Both the position numbers and the translations under genes were made by a program. DNA of 64,000 nucleotides, from NCBI GenBank assembly GCA_964007475.1, contig OZ023274.1, forward strand, positions 52,533,678-52,597,677, written 5' to 3'. Shown one piece after another: positions 20,478-32,585 of this stretch. How positions within the stretch are numbered: the stretch's first letter is position 1; the number at the start of each line of letters is the position of its first letter. The notes beneath the pieces were generated by a model. It saw nothing but the letters and a program-made list of their open reading frames with translations. It made no database searches and was not told where the DNA came from. Origin of the DNA: Hybos culiciformis (taxonomy: Eukaryota; Arthropoda; Insecta; Diptera; Hybotidae).

Positions 20478-21842
20478 GCATGGCTTCGGTAAGTTGTATT
20501 TACATTCGCAAATTTAGCTCGGTAAATGGTCCATTACATGCATCAATACACATGCAATTAAAGAGGAATGTAAATTGTATTTACATTTCCCTGTGATGTA
20601 AATTGCATTTACATTGCTCTATATTGTATTTACATTCTTCATTTTGAACTGCGTAATACTATAAACAAAAATAATATCACTCACACTCACAATATTTCAA
20701 TACAGACAAATACCAAAAAAAAAAAAAAAAAAATTGCAAATGTATACCTCTCACATGCATCATATCAATGTCAAACAAAGCTTAGTTTATAATGCTAAAA
20801 ATCTATATTTTCCCTCTGAGCTAATCTATATTTTCCCTCTGAGCAAACAAAAAAAAAAAGAAAAAAGAACCAATAAAAAAATACGCGGCTAATTTTTTTT
20901 TTTTCTAAAAAGCGGCCAGTCGATCAGTCGATGAATTTTCTTAACATGTGTTTCAATCTACTATTTTTAAAGGATCTTCGAACCTCTACTACTAAATTTT
21001 TAAACGAGTGTGGTTGGATTTTAGTACAAAAATTTAAACCACACTTCAAAAATTGCACTTATTTTTATTCAAAAAAACAAAATGAATAAAAATAGAACAA
21101 TGGTAACCCTGAAAATATCTTTGTTGTCATTATAAAGTTTGCTGTCAATTGTCAAATGTCAAGTAAGAATTTTGTTTTCTTTTAACAACAAAGGAGGAAA
21201 ATGGCAGCAACAAATAGATTATTTATTGTAAATATAAATTATAATTATATAATTATTATTTGATTTTATTTTTAATTATAAAAAAAAAAAATTGTAAAAT
21301 TATTATTATTTTTTTTAATAATTAAAAATAAAATTAAATAAAATTTAAGAAGACCATTAGTTCCTAAAATAATAAAAAAAAAATTAGTAATTTTTCTAAA
21401 AAAAAATTATTCGATTTTTTTTTTTGCAAAAAAGAAAATGAATAATTTTTTTTGGAAAAATTACTAATTTTTTTTTAATATTTTAGGAATTAGCTGATCT
21501 TAAATCATCCGGTTTGAAATCATTTCGAGAAATAAATTTACTTCCGTGTTAATTAAATTTTATTTCCTTGCTTCATTTTGAACTTTTTTGTTTATTTTTT
21601 CATTGTAAATGTATTGTTTTCAACTCCCTCTCCCATGCACATTAAAGCAGTATACAATACATGGTAATCAAATTTGTTATACAGCTCGTTGTGTATACAC
21701 ACAAACACATAGACACTCGTCAATATTATATAACTCGACCTTCGTTCTCGTGATATAAATATGACTCGTGTCTATGTGTTTGTGTGTATACACAACTCGC
21801 AAGAATAACAAATTTTCGTACCATGTATTGTAATCTACTATT
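20478..21842 (+). mobile_element. 1.36-kb hairpin-rich element, copy 1
   Basis: From GCATGGCTTCGGTAAG to TGTAATCTACTATT it matches 62219-63568 in inverted orientation over its whole length, with the flanks diverging at both ends. It has no coding frame. It contains several internal palindromes: one around 21700-21800 with arms of GTGTATACACACAAACACAT, one around 21350-21490 with arms AAAAATTAGTAATTTTTC, and AT-rich ones between. The termini are not inverted repeats of one another, and I could not fix a TSD. Confidence 0.85.
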
Positions 21843-22514
21843 CAAACTTATATTCGTTCATTTTTAGAATGTTAAAGTTGATTTTACGTCAAATTATTAC
21901 GAGGAAATTAACTTAATTAAAATATTATTTTATAAAAGATTTAAAACAAAATTTACATTTTTTTTATGATGCAACAATCTTTTTAAACTTGAATTTCACA
22001 TCTCAGCTACATTACATATAACTACTTTAATATAAAACACATTTGCAAATTTCTTAGACCTTAAATCCTTTACGTTAACTTGGTCGCTTTGATTAATTGA
22101 TTGATTGTTCCGGAATTTAAGAAGTTGAAATGGACCAACTTTTCGTCGTCCTATCGAGATGAAATTTTGCTCATCGACTGCATAATAGTGAAATCTCATC
22201 TCGATCGGATGACACTCCTCCCTTTTTTAGGAATTTAAATTTTTTAGAGAAAAAGAGAGCAAGAGAGTAAAAATAGTACAGAAACACAACAAATAAAAAC
22301 CGTTAAAAGATCCCATATAAAGGATATTAAAAACTTTGTTTTTACGAGTGTTTGTTTTCATAATTTAAATCTAATTCATTAGCTTTTTTTTCCAGCAAAA
22401 AGTTTTCCTCAATCCTATAAGATTTAAAAAAATCGAAATAATTTTAGTTTAAAGCTTCCACCGTTATTTTTTTAACATTAAGGTCTAATTCATAATAAAC
22501 TTTGGTAATTTTTA
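21843..22514. other. intergenic, no gene seen
   Basis: AT-rich sequence with no supported frame or repeat. Confidence 0.5.
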
Positions 22515-23450
22515 TGGATGCAAGTCAGTTGTACAATTACCAGTTGTACAATTTTTTTGTACCAGTTGTAAATCCAAAATACCACTTGTTCAATTTAAAA
22601 TTTAATTGAACATCTGGTTTTTGGATTGTACAAGTGGTAAAAAGATTCCAATTGTACAATTGACCACTTGTACAGAGAAGAACCATTTGTACAGACTAGT
22701 GCCAGTTGTACATTTTAGACCAGTTGTACAATCTCAATTTTTTCGAATTAACCACTTGTACAATTTTTGACCAGTTGTAAAATCTTTTTTTTTGTAATTT
22801 ACCACTTGTTCAATATTTGACCACTTGTACAATCTATATTTTATAGAATTAACGGCTAAATGACATAACCGCGAAATTTTTTTGTTATAACCGCGAAATA
22901 AAAAATATATTTTATCATTTCGCGGTTATAACTTTCTTTTTCACCCAATTTGACCTATTTAATGTGGAAAAAGCGAATGGGACGCGGTAGCGTTCACCCG
23001 GGTGAGTGCCACTTGTACAATTACCAGTTGTACAATTTTTCAATTTGTATGGCGAAAAAAAATTGTACAACTGGTATTTTTCTCTGTACAACTGGTAAAA
23101 AATAATCCAGTTACACAATTGACCAGTTATACAATTTACCAGTTGTACAGACAAATTTACCATTTGTACAATTCAGTTATAACCACTTGTACATTTTAGA
23201 CCAGTTGTACAATCCTTTTTTTCTCAAATTAACCACTTGAACAATGTTTGACCAGATGTACAATATTTATTTTTATAAAATTAACCACTTGTACAATTTT
23301 TGACCAGTTGTACAATTTATCTTTTATCAAATTAACCACTTGTACAATTTTTAACCAGTTGTACAATCTCTATGGTAAAGTTATAACCGTGAAAAACTAA
23401 GCAAAATGTATGGAAAAGCTGTTGTGCATAATGGGTGGCCGTGCCCTAGC
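22515..23450. repeat. foldback-like arm, left (ACCAGTTGTACAAT repeats)
   Basis: Dozens of degenerate copies of ACCA(G/C)TTGTACAATTT in both orientations, about 14-30 bp apart. The block is the reverse complement of 27393-27990 in two sub-blocks: 22515-22810 pairs with about 27393-27625, and 22985-23450 with about 27630-27990. Long inverted arms built of short repeats are typical of Foldback-type transposons. Confidence 0.75.
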
Positions 23451-23484
23451 GGGGGATGGAAATAAGGCCGCTAGGATTGTTTGT

Positions 23485-23847
23485 TGCGGTCTTATTTCAT
23501 TTTGAAAAATGAAATTAGACCGCAAAAAAAGTCCTCGCGGTCTTATTTCATTTTGATAAATGAAATAAGACCGCGACCAAAATCATCGCTGCCTTATTTC
23601 ATTTTGAAAAATGAAATAAGAGCGCAACAAAAAAAAAATTTTTTGGAGGGCTAATTCCATTTTTATAAATGAAATAAGGCCGCGTAGTAATTTCATGTTT
23701 CAAAATGAAATAAGACCTCGATGAAAAATCTTGTGAGGTGAGCACACAGGGCAGGGGGCAGCAGGGCGGCGGGCGGGGGGTTGGTCAGTGGGATTTGCGG
23801 CGCCAGGTCTTATTTCATTTTCATTTTGAAACATGAAATTAGACCTC
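23485..23847. repeat. array of near-perfect hairpins (GGTCTTATTTCATTTTGA)
   Basis: Six related palindromes: about 23485-23523, 23536-23575, 23589-23625, 23651-23680, 23687-23720 and 23806-23847. A typical arm is CGCGGTCTTATTTCATTT and its partner AAATGAAATAAGACCGCG, with a loop of about four bases. The first three start about 52 bases apart with variable spacers. A GC-rich stretch at 23745-23800 breaks the array. No coding frame is present. Confidence 0.85.
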
Positions 23848-24046
23848 CACGCGGCCTTATTTCACTGCGCCGTCATAGCCTTTTCCAAAAATTGTACAAG
23901 TGGTAAATTTTTTTTTTTTATTTTTTTTTATTAAAGTTACCAAATCACTAGGTGGGATACCTTTTATACTAAAGAAGTATGGATTTGGTAATGAGGACAG
24001 GAAATTTAGACGGGATTAAAAAGTGGGACAGTTAGTAGGTAATCAT

Positions 24047-25690
24047 TTACACTTTCTTAAAACGGCGCAAGTCGTAGATTAAGCGTCCACCAGCTGTCGG
24101 GAACAACTTTAATGGGAGATCATTCCACATTCTCGAGGTGCGAATTGAAAACGAATCTCCGAAGCTCGTTCTATCACATATGGGAATTTTGACGGAATAT
24201 GGGTGTGACGTTGTGGCGGTACGTGTTTGACGTGAAAATACTTGAAGTGAAGGAAGTAGGGCTTTTACTTCCAGGGAACACGTATCCATTCCAACAAGGT
24301 ATTTATAAAAAATGGAAAGTGAACCTACATTGCGACGGTGATTGAGTGATGTTAATGAGCTGGTGGTTTGGTGATTGTTTATCAATCTAATAGCCCTTCT
24401 CTGAACTTTGTCCAGGTACTCAAGGTGGGTTTTTGGAGCACCAGCCCATATATATGAATTATATTCCAATTTCGGTCGTATGTAGGATTTATAAATGTTT
24501 AAGAGATCAGAGGGGGAAAAGTATTGTTTACATCTTTTTAGAAAACCAAGACATTTCGCTGCGTTTTTTGCCGTTTCGAAAATATGAATTTTCCAGCTTA
24601 AATCGCAAGTTATTTTCGAACCTAAAATGTTAAGACTTCCAGATTTGACAATACTTTCTCCTTGAAAGGAAAATTGGGAATCGAAAGTTGACAGCTTTCT
24701 ACAAATTAGGCAGCATTGGGTTTTGGATGCGTTGACCTCAACTCTGTTGAGAAGACCCCATTGTGCAATTTTTGAAAGGTCGTGATTTATGCTACTTTGC
24801 AAGAAATTTCGTTTCGTAGTAACAGCATTTGAGGATGCTGATTTTCTATTAATAAAATCGTAGCTTGCTACCAAATTACTGTCATCGGCGAAGCTGTGGA
24901 TGGGGTTTAGAGTAGATTGCAGAAGATCATTAATGAAAATTAGAAAGAGGGTTGGTGAGAGAACGCACCCTTGGGGTACACCGGAGTTGATATTGAAAAT
25001 TTGTGACTGGTACCCATCCACAACAGCACGAATAGAACGGCCATACAAAAAATTGTTGATCCAATCGACAAAGGCTGATCCAAGACCCATTGATTTCACT
25101 TTAGAAATCAGGGCCGAGTGCCACACTCGATCAAAAGCCTTAGCTATATCCAAAGCAACAACACAAGCCTCACCGGAGTTGTAAAGACTGGTGTTGAGCT
25201 TGTCGGACAAATATGTCATTAGATCACCAGTCGATCTATTCGAGCGAAAACCATATTGCTGGTCACTTAGCAGTTTATTGCTTTCAAGTTATTTTTTAAC
25301 TTTATTATTAATGAGAGATTCCATTACTTTGGAGAGAATAGAAGTAAGCGCAATAGGCCTGTAGTTTGAGGGATCGCATTTATCGCCTTTTTTTGGAATA
25401 GGCTGAACATGCACAACTTTCCACTTGGTGGGGTAAATGCCAAGTGAATATGAAAGATAGAAAAGGTTGCGCAGAGGTTTAGCTAGAACGGAGGCATTAT
25501 GTTTAAGGACCACAGCCGGAATACCATCGAGGCCAGTTGACTTTTTCACATTCAGATTTTTTAGAGCTTTCAAAACAGCACGTTGCCTAAAGTAAACTCT
25601 TCCAAAAGAAGAGTTTACAGTTGGCAAAACAGGTGGAACTTGAGCTGAAGCTGCGAGTGTTGAGTTTTGACTAAAAAGTTTAGCAAACAA
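24047..25690 (-). pseudogene. LINE-C reverse transcriptase
   Basis: Two frame pieces: 25690-25289 (VHVQPIPKKGDKCDPSNYRP and IALTSILSKVMESL) and 25219-24047 (VVALDIAKAFDRVWHSALIS, SGVPQGCVLSPTLFLIFIND, SFADDSN). They are separated by a stop at 25286-25288 with no other loss, since QQYGFRSNRSTGDL lies in frame between them. FADD is the polymerase catalytic motif. The C-terminal part (…KVQRRAIRLINN…) is complete to the stop. One nonsense mutation thus splits an otherwise legible RT. Confidence 0.85.
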
Positions 25691-25792
25691 ATTAGCCTTC
25701 CCAACCGAATCTGATATGATCCGGTCACCATCTACAAGGGGAGGAAAAGATGAAGGCGAACAAAAGTTTTGTTTTACACTTTTAGCGAAGCT

Positions 25793-26912
25793 CTAAAAGC
25801 TTCTGCTATTTTTAGGAAGGTTTAATATTTCTTGTCGCTTCCTCCGGGTATACAAAACCTTCTGTTGGCGACAAATTCTACTACATCTGTTCCTGACTTC
25901 GCGCCAGTGCTTCAGTGAACTTAAAGAATTGTTATGTTTATACTCACGAAAAGCATTATCCCTATCTGCTATGGCCCTTACACAGGTGTCATTGAACCAC
26001 GGATTTTTAGTATACGTTTTATTTTGCACTATTTTATGAGGAATGAAAAGTTTCATTCCTAGCAGAATACTTTCGGTAATGACAGCCGTGCAAAGGTCAA
26101 CATCCTTCTCCAAGAAGCAACGAGAGAGATCCATTCGTCCAAGAAAACTAGCAAGCCCATCCCAATCAGCTTGGGAATAGGTCCATACCAGTCTTCCACG
26201 AGCCCTAGATAAACCCGCTCCACCATCAAGAGAAAAGGACGTGCTAACGAGACAATGATCGGAGTTTCCAAGGGGGGAACTAATTGAAGCGTTATAATTA
26301 TCTGGATTCGATGTCAGAAACAGATCCAAGAGATGATGACCCTGATGGTTTATATCTGGAATGTGGGTGGGTTCAGAAATAATTTGAATTAGATTATTAA
26401 GACTTGAAAAAAACTCTACATATCTGCCTTCGGGACTGTTGCGATTTGAATGACTAAGCCATACGTTGTGTACCGAAAACCAAAATTTCAGACTCTGCGT
26501 TTTTCGCCAGAATCTGATTTATTTGATCCGACAGCAAGTCAAACTCGACAACGTGATCACTGCCAGTCAGTTGCGGGCTTCTGTAAAGGAAGCAAAAATG
26601 GATGACGTGTTGGTTGGTTCTTAATTTGAACCAAAGAAAATTAAATAAGGGACTTGATGATTTTAAATCTATAATAGGATAACAAGCGACGTCATTCCTT
26701 ATATAAACAGCGACTCCTCTGTGGGCAACGAATAAAGAGTGGAGATCATAACCGGGGATTGAAAAACGGTTGGAGTCTCCGTTGTCCAATACTTGGGTCT
26801 CACTTAATGCCAGAATATTTGGCTTAGCAGAGGCCAAATGAATTTGAACGGCTTGGAAATTCGCTTCCAAACCTCGGATGTTACAAAATTGTGTACTAAA
26901 TTTTTTGCTCAT
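25793..26912 (-). pseudogene. LINE-C endonuclease
   Basis: 26912-26454 encodes the start of the nuclease (FCNIRGLEANFQAVQIHLAS, LALSETQ, YRSPQ). The expected G-D-F-N catalytic motif is absent: the frame goes from EILVFG straight into a shifted frame reading VHNVWLSHSNRN, which fits an eight-base deletion at the motif. The second part, 26329-25793, carries GNSDHCLVSTSF with the SDH catalytic motif and ends in a stop. The enzyme is therefore inactive. Confidence 0.8.
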
Positions 26913-27140
26913 CCCTACTCAATAAGTGTAAATTAGAGAAATACTAGTTGGATCCGACAACAAGCTGACGAGCCACGAACCGGCGGTGAACAGTTTTTAA
27001 GACCTTATTGACCTCCAGTACGGCAACGACAAGCGAGTGAAGAAAAGTGCACAGGAATAAAGGATAGGAAATAAGGAAGATTTGGTAACCGCGTCTAATA
27101 TTTTTATTAATTTCATTTTGTTTCAAATAAATTTGTCGAC

Positions 27141-27392
27141 ACGAATTTGATTGAACATTTATATTATTTTAATTTTTATATTATTATTATTATTATTTTT
27201 TTCAACATTTATAAATTTCAGTTTTATAAAATTTTTATTTATATTTCTATTTTTTATTTTTTTCTTTATAATACACAACAAAAAAAAAAAAAAAAGGTCA
27301 AAATTTAAAACAATTGAACTAAAAAAATTTGAAATTTTACGACACGTGCACAATTAATCGCAGACAGAACACAACTTTTTACAAAAAAAAAA
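27141..27392. other. AT-rich stretch between LINE-C and the right foldback arm
   Basis: Low-complexity T- and A-rich DNA (TTATTATTATTATT, poly-A). No gene seen. Confidence 0.5.
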
Positions 27393-27990
27393 AAGATTGT
27401 ACAACTGTCAAAAATTGTACAAGTGGTTAATTCGAAAAAATTGAGATTGTACAACTGGTCTAAAATGTACAACTGGATTGTACAACTGGCACTAGTCTGT
27501 ACATGTGGTCAATTGTACAATCTTTTTACCACTTGTACAATTTTAAATTGTACAAGTGGTATTTTGGATTGTACAACTGGTACAAAAAAATTGTACAACT
27601 GGTAATTGTACAACTGACATGCATCCGTTCACCCATTATGCACAACAGCTTTTCCATACATTTTGCGTAGTTTTTTGCGGTTATAACTTTACCATAGAGA
27701 TTGTACAACTAGTCTAAAATTGTTCAAGTGGTTATTTTCAAAAAACCTATATTGTACAACTGGTCAATTATTGTACAAGTGATTAATTTTATAAAAATAA
27801 ATATTGTTCACCTGATCCAACATTGTACAAGTGGTTAATTTTAGAAAAAAAGAGATTGTACAACTGGTATAAAATGTACAAGTGGTGAAAACTAGATTGT
27901 ACAAGTGGTAAATTTGTCTGTACAATTGGATAAATCAATTGTACAACTGGTAAATTGTACAACTGGTAATTGTACAGGTGGCACTCACCC
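27393..27990. repeat. foldback-like arm, right
   Basis: Arrays of TTGTACAACTGGT/TTGTACAAGTGGT that reverse-complement the left arm (22515-23450). They include the shared marker TATGCACAACAGCTTTTCCA at about 27639 and the shared terminus GTGGCACTCACCC at 27979-27990, which corresponds to GGGTGAGTGCCAC at 23000. Confidence 0.75.
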
Positions 27991-29540
27991 ATTTTTATAG
28001 CACTTATTTATAACTTTATAGCTCTTTGTCCAATCGATCCCATTAAATTCTTTCCTTTAAATTCTGAATCACAGAAATTACTTTTCTCCAAATTATATGC
28101 AATTAAAATTTTCTTCATCATCAGTTTTTATTTCTTTTGAATCCAAAAATGCATCAAATTCTTTAATGAAAACAATAATATCACTTGTTTTTTATTCAAT
28201 TTGATCTGCTTATATTTATAATTTCGGGATAGATATTTCTGATTTTCCATTGAATTGTGATAAACTAATATATATATGTAATCTTAATATTGATGTTATT
28301 TCACCTAGAAATCGATATAGTTTGACTTGATTTATCGAATTGTCTATTATAATAAACGATCACCGAGATCTTTTAAAATATCAAGATACTCAAAAATTTC
28401 TGTTATTATCTTATCTTTTCAATCATTTACTTTACACAATTTACATACTTTAAAGTACTGTTACAACTTAAATTAATTTTCATTTTTTGGTTCTTCCTCT
28501 AATATTATTTGTGTAATACAATGCATATTAATATGAATGCATATTAATATGAATATTTTTAAAATTTCTTTTTTCTGTAATAGTTTGAATTAAACAAAAA
28601 TAAATATGTTATGCAAGCGAAACTTAATTCGAAAAATGTAAAAAACTGTGGACAATTTGAAATTTAGGCCGTACTAAGAAATAAAGTATTAAAAATTTAA
28701 TAACAGAATTTTAACTTCATTTTTCTTGCCTTATTTAAAACTATAGTTCTGATAAAGTTAGTTAATATTAACGAAACTTTGAAACAAGGTATTAATAAAA
28801 AAAAACTCAAATAACAAAAATAAGTAATAAGAAGAAAAATCCAATCATTGTATCAAAAATTTTGCTCAGATCAGAACTAAATTTTTCCAATACTCATAAA
28901 ACACCGCTGATATTCAAATAAAAGTCGTCATGCAAAGAAGAGTGCTTATGTTGGAAAAGAAACATTTGAATCTTTTTATACTAGGTTTCTTATCTCAACA
29001 TGTTTCACTCTAAGGAATTTATAATAATTTAAAATTTTACATCCATTTGTTATCGGTGTCATATAGTGTAATATATCATATACCGCCAGTAATATTTTCG
29101 AATATTTTTTATAATACGTTTAAAGATCAAGAAAACAAAATATATAGAAAGATTGCTGGAAATTTGAAACTCCTTCAAAGAAATAAAGGCGATTTTTCAA
29201 GCAAAAATCTTTAAAATAGCAGATATGCTCTACCATAATTGCGGATTGAATTAAACCAGGATTTATAATCCTAACAATAACATCCAGTTCGTTTACTGGA
29301 ATTGTAGATATATTTATTTGTATTTGTATTATAATGGCAACCTTTTAATCTTTAATCACAGAAAAATGTTTTACTATTTTTTTGTCAAAAAAATTAAAAA
29401 TAAATAAATACAAAGAAAATAATATTTTTTTTTATGAAAATAAATAATAGTTTTTGGAAACAATATAAAATAATTAAAAAATTTATATTAAAATAGTTTT
29501 GTTTTGTAAAAATTAATAATAATTTTGGAAAAAAAAAATT
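27991..29540. other. intergenic, no gene seen
   Basis: AT-rich. There are only short open stretches on either strand (the longest coding-like piece is on the minus strand near 28090-28190, about 30 codons), none recognisable. Confidence 0.5.
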
Positions 29541-29745
29541 CCCCCAATTATTGAAGGATAAATCAAAATGTTCCAATAATGGTATTTTGAAAAAAAAATT
29601 CAATTCTAAATTTATATAAAATATGAATTTCACAAAGTTGATGATTCCATGATAAATCGAGAATTTTTAATTCATCAATATTTTCCAAAATTTCTTCACC
29701 CAAATCTTTAATGTCAAATTTTATTTCGAAATTTTTTTTTGTTAT

Positions 29746-30741
29746 CCCTCTAAACATTTGAACGATGTACGCCTAAGACGATTCGAAAACGATTTAAAAA
29801 CGAGGAATGAAAATGAAGTGTCACTAATACACACATATAATTCTTATAGTATGAACTCTACGTTTTAACGGCCTCAAAACGATTCAATTACGATTCGCGG
29901 TTAAGTCATAAAAAGTAAAAAATTTATGTACGCTAAGACGATTCGAAAACGATTTAAAAACGAGGAATGAAAATGAAGTGTCACTACTCTACGTTTTAAC
30001 GACCTCAAAACGATTCAATTAAGATTCGCAGTTAAATCATAAAAAGTAAAAAATTTATGTCATAAAAAATTTAAAACATTTATATTTTTTGAAAAAAAAA
30101 CATTTTATTAAATAAAAATAATATGAACTCTAAAAAATATTATGAAGTGTTTATAGAAATTAATAATATTTTTGGTGATACTCAAATAGAAGATAGGCCT
30201 AAATTTCTGCGTTTAGAATAGTTATACCTAGTATAGTATTTCTTTTTATATACAAAATCAAATTGTGATATCCAAGCTAGTGATTTCAATGTATAAGATA
30301 TTTTTTTTAATATAAAAACAATATATAAACGTTAACATTTCTTTTATTTATTATTTATTTTTTTAAAACCAGATTCATAATAATTAAAAAAATTCGTAAA
30401 CGTTTCATTAGAAGCGATTCACAAACGATTTATTAAAAACGATTTATAAACGATTCATTAAAAACAATTCCTAAACGATGCATTAAAAACAATTCATAAA
30501 CGTTCCGTTAAAAACGATTCATAAACGTTTCATTAAAAACGATTCATAAACGAATCATTAAAACGGTCTAGAAATGAACTACCACTACATAAGCAATATA
30601 TCGTTTAAGATTCTAATTATCATGTGATTGGTAAATCGTTTGCGATTCATAAACAATTCGCATTAAAGATTCGTAAATGATGTGTTGTATGAAATACATT
30701 CATCGATTTCGAATCGAAAACGAATCGTTTTGTTTAGAGGG
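29746..30741. mobile_element. CCCTCTAAAC-ended transposon in the LRR pseudogene
   Basis: A 996-bp insertion with ends CCCTCTAAAC and GTTTAGAGGG, flanked by AT/AT (29744-29745 and 30742-30743). Removing it with one AT restores the GTTATTTTATT found in the intact paralogues, so a 2-bp AT target duplication is well supported. It contains diverged tandem units of about 24 bp (CATTAAAAACGATTCATAAA plus CGTT) at about 30395-30570. It is non-coding. A 2-bp AT TSD is reported for ISL2EU-type elements, but the assignment is open. Confidence 0.85.
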
Positions 30742-31371
30742 ATTTTATTAATTTTATTCAGATTCAAAGATAAATTTATTTCTGAAGCGTTAAGATTTAT
30801 TTAAATGAATTGATGTCAAATCGTTATGTCGTAAATCAAGAACTTGGTATCTGTAATCATATATTGATATCTGGTTGGATAAATTTATGTCATTTAATTT
30901 ATTGAAAGAGATGTTACTTGAAGTTAAATGAGGAAATTGATCAAGAACATTTAACGTTTTGATTTTATTATGACCTAAATATAATTCTTCTAGTTTCTTT
31001 AGAGCAAGGTCCCAAATTGTTAATTATCTTCAAGTTGTTATGCGAAAAGTCAACAACGTTCAGATTTGGAAACTTTTCAAAGAATTTTGTTGGTATTGTT
31101 TCGATTTTATTGTAACTAAAATTCAATATTAGTGGATAAGAGGAGGATCCCAAATAAAAAATTATTTTTAATTTATAGAAAGAAAAATCAACGAAAACTA
31201 TCAAATAAGTTTACTGGTAATGTTTTAATATTATTATGACTCAAATATATAATTCTTGCAAATTATTGGAGCTTCTCAAATTATTAATACTTTCCAAATT
31301 ATTATAAGAAAAATCTATTATTTCCAAATTTTGAAATATTTCAAATAGTTTTGATGGCAATTTTGTGATAT

Positions 31372-32222
31372 CCCTCAAAAAAAACGTTACGAAAGCGTAG
31401 CGCAGGCGAAATCTATAGCTTATAATAGACTCCGTAAGCGTACCGATTTGGCGATACGAAAACGAGCCGTAAACGTAAATGTAGAATAAGAGTAGTGAAC
31501 AAATAAACGGAGTTATATGCATGTATTGGTACTTCTCCGATGGCGTAGAATAAGCGGTGAATTTACGTTACACCAAAGTGATTCATTCTTGTATCGCTTA
31601 AAACGTACTCACTTCGCCGAGATCGTACCATAAGCGGTGCGTTTTTGTTACACAAGTGGTTCATTTTTGTTGCGCTTAAAGCTTTTTTTATTTTTTTTTT
31701 TAAGTTTTATTTATTTTCAAAATAAATTGATAAGGGTTACAAACGATTTAAAAATATTATTAAATTTTTTCTGTTGAGGATTTACATTTTTTCGTTGTCT
31801 GACACTTTGCATACTGAAACCATTTTTTATATGTTTTTTTGTGATATGTATAATATCCGTCACCCTCACGTTGGAGAATTTTTCGCTGCCACATTCTATT
31901 AAAAAAAATGAAGTTTTCAATCATCAATTATACAATAATTAATAAAATAAAAATAAAAAATTAATACTTACATTTTTTAAATTTTAGTTTATTTTAATTT
32001 GAAAAAAAAAAAAATATTTTATTTCTGTCACGTCACATAAAAACGCGATTCGCTTTCTTATACACAAAACGTTTCGCTTTTGTATTGCCAAAAGCGAAGC
32101 GTATACGGAGTGGTTCTGACTAACCACTTCGTTTCCGTCTCGTTCTCGTGCCTTTGTTTTTTATATGAAAATTTATTCGTTTTCGATACGCAAAATGCGG
32201 TAAGTTAATTTTTCTTAGAGGG
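31372..32222. mobile_element. second CCCTC-ended transposon in the LRR pseudogene
   Basis: An 851-bp insertion with ends CCCTCAAAAA and, on the other strand, CCCTCTAAGA. It is rich in AAGCG/AACG motifs like its neighbour but not closely similar inside. TAT flanks both sides, and whether this is a TSD is unclear. It has no coding capacity. Confidence 0.75.
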
Positions 32223-32585
32223 TATTATTCGAAAAAATTAGGACCAGAACATCATTATTTTGAAATGAATTCGAATAATCAACAACTTCATTTAAATTAC
32301 AATGTGATGCAATTATTTTTATAACTTTTAATTCAGTGTAGAAATTAATTGGTAATCTTCTTAAACTGCAATTTCGGAATTCAACTATCTGAGACTATTG
32401 AAAATAATTTGCATCTACGGCTATGTTTTCAAATTCACAGAAATTAAAATTTGAACAAGTTGTCTTGCCTTGTCCCTTATTTGTGTGTGAACAATAATTA
32501 GTAAAATTTCCAATGTATTCACTTTTTATTAAATCAAAGTTTAAAAAAATTATAATCATTGAAATTTGATTCATTTCTCTAATAT

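Larger units (their letters stand above)
23908..27140 (-). mobile_element. LINE-C, jockey-like non-LTR retrotransposon
   Basis: A minus-strand APE-type LINE of a different lineage from LINE-A/B. Endonuclease spans 26912-25800, RT 25690-24050, then a short 3' UTR and an A-rich tail (T-rich at 23908-23932 on the plus strand). It lies between the two foldback-like arms, as if it had inserted into that element. Lesions near 26470, 25793 and 25288 make it inactive. No ORF1 was found upstream of the endonuclease, so it is probably 5'-truncated. Confidence 0.85.
29541..32572 (-). pseudogene. LRR membrane protein pseudogene, interrupted by two transposons
   Basis: Fragments of an LRR gene homologous to 42355-44229 and 46227-48014. 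In minus order: signal peptide and N-cap at 32572-32225 (MNQISMIIIFLNFDL…CSNFNF), a TAG stop near 32395 in the YFQYSQ context (YFQ*SQ), LRRs at 31370-31204 and 31203-30744, then LRRs at 29743-29541 (LKILDLSWNHQL…). The C-terminal cap and TM are lost. Two CCCTC-ended elements (31372-32222 and 29746-30741) split the LRRs, and a deletion near 31204 plus frameshifts add damage. It was once a normal member of the family and is now dead. Confidence 0.88.

Noticed and set aside
20478..21842. Helitron assignment for the 1.36-kb element
   Set aside because: No 5' TC or 3' CTRR with hairpin at the right place could be fixed in either orientation.
23485..23847. CRISPR-like repeat-spacer appearance
   Set aside because: The context is eukaryotic, the units are palindromes of varying sequence, spacers are not uniform and there are no cas genes.
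28080..28190. Coding-like minus-strand stretch (KEFDAFLDSKEIKTDDEENF)
   Set aside because: Only about 30 codons between stops, no family recognised, no splice context; possibly an exon relic but unsupported.
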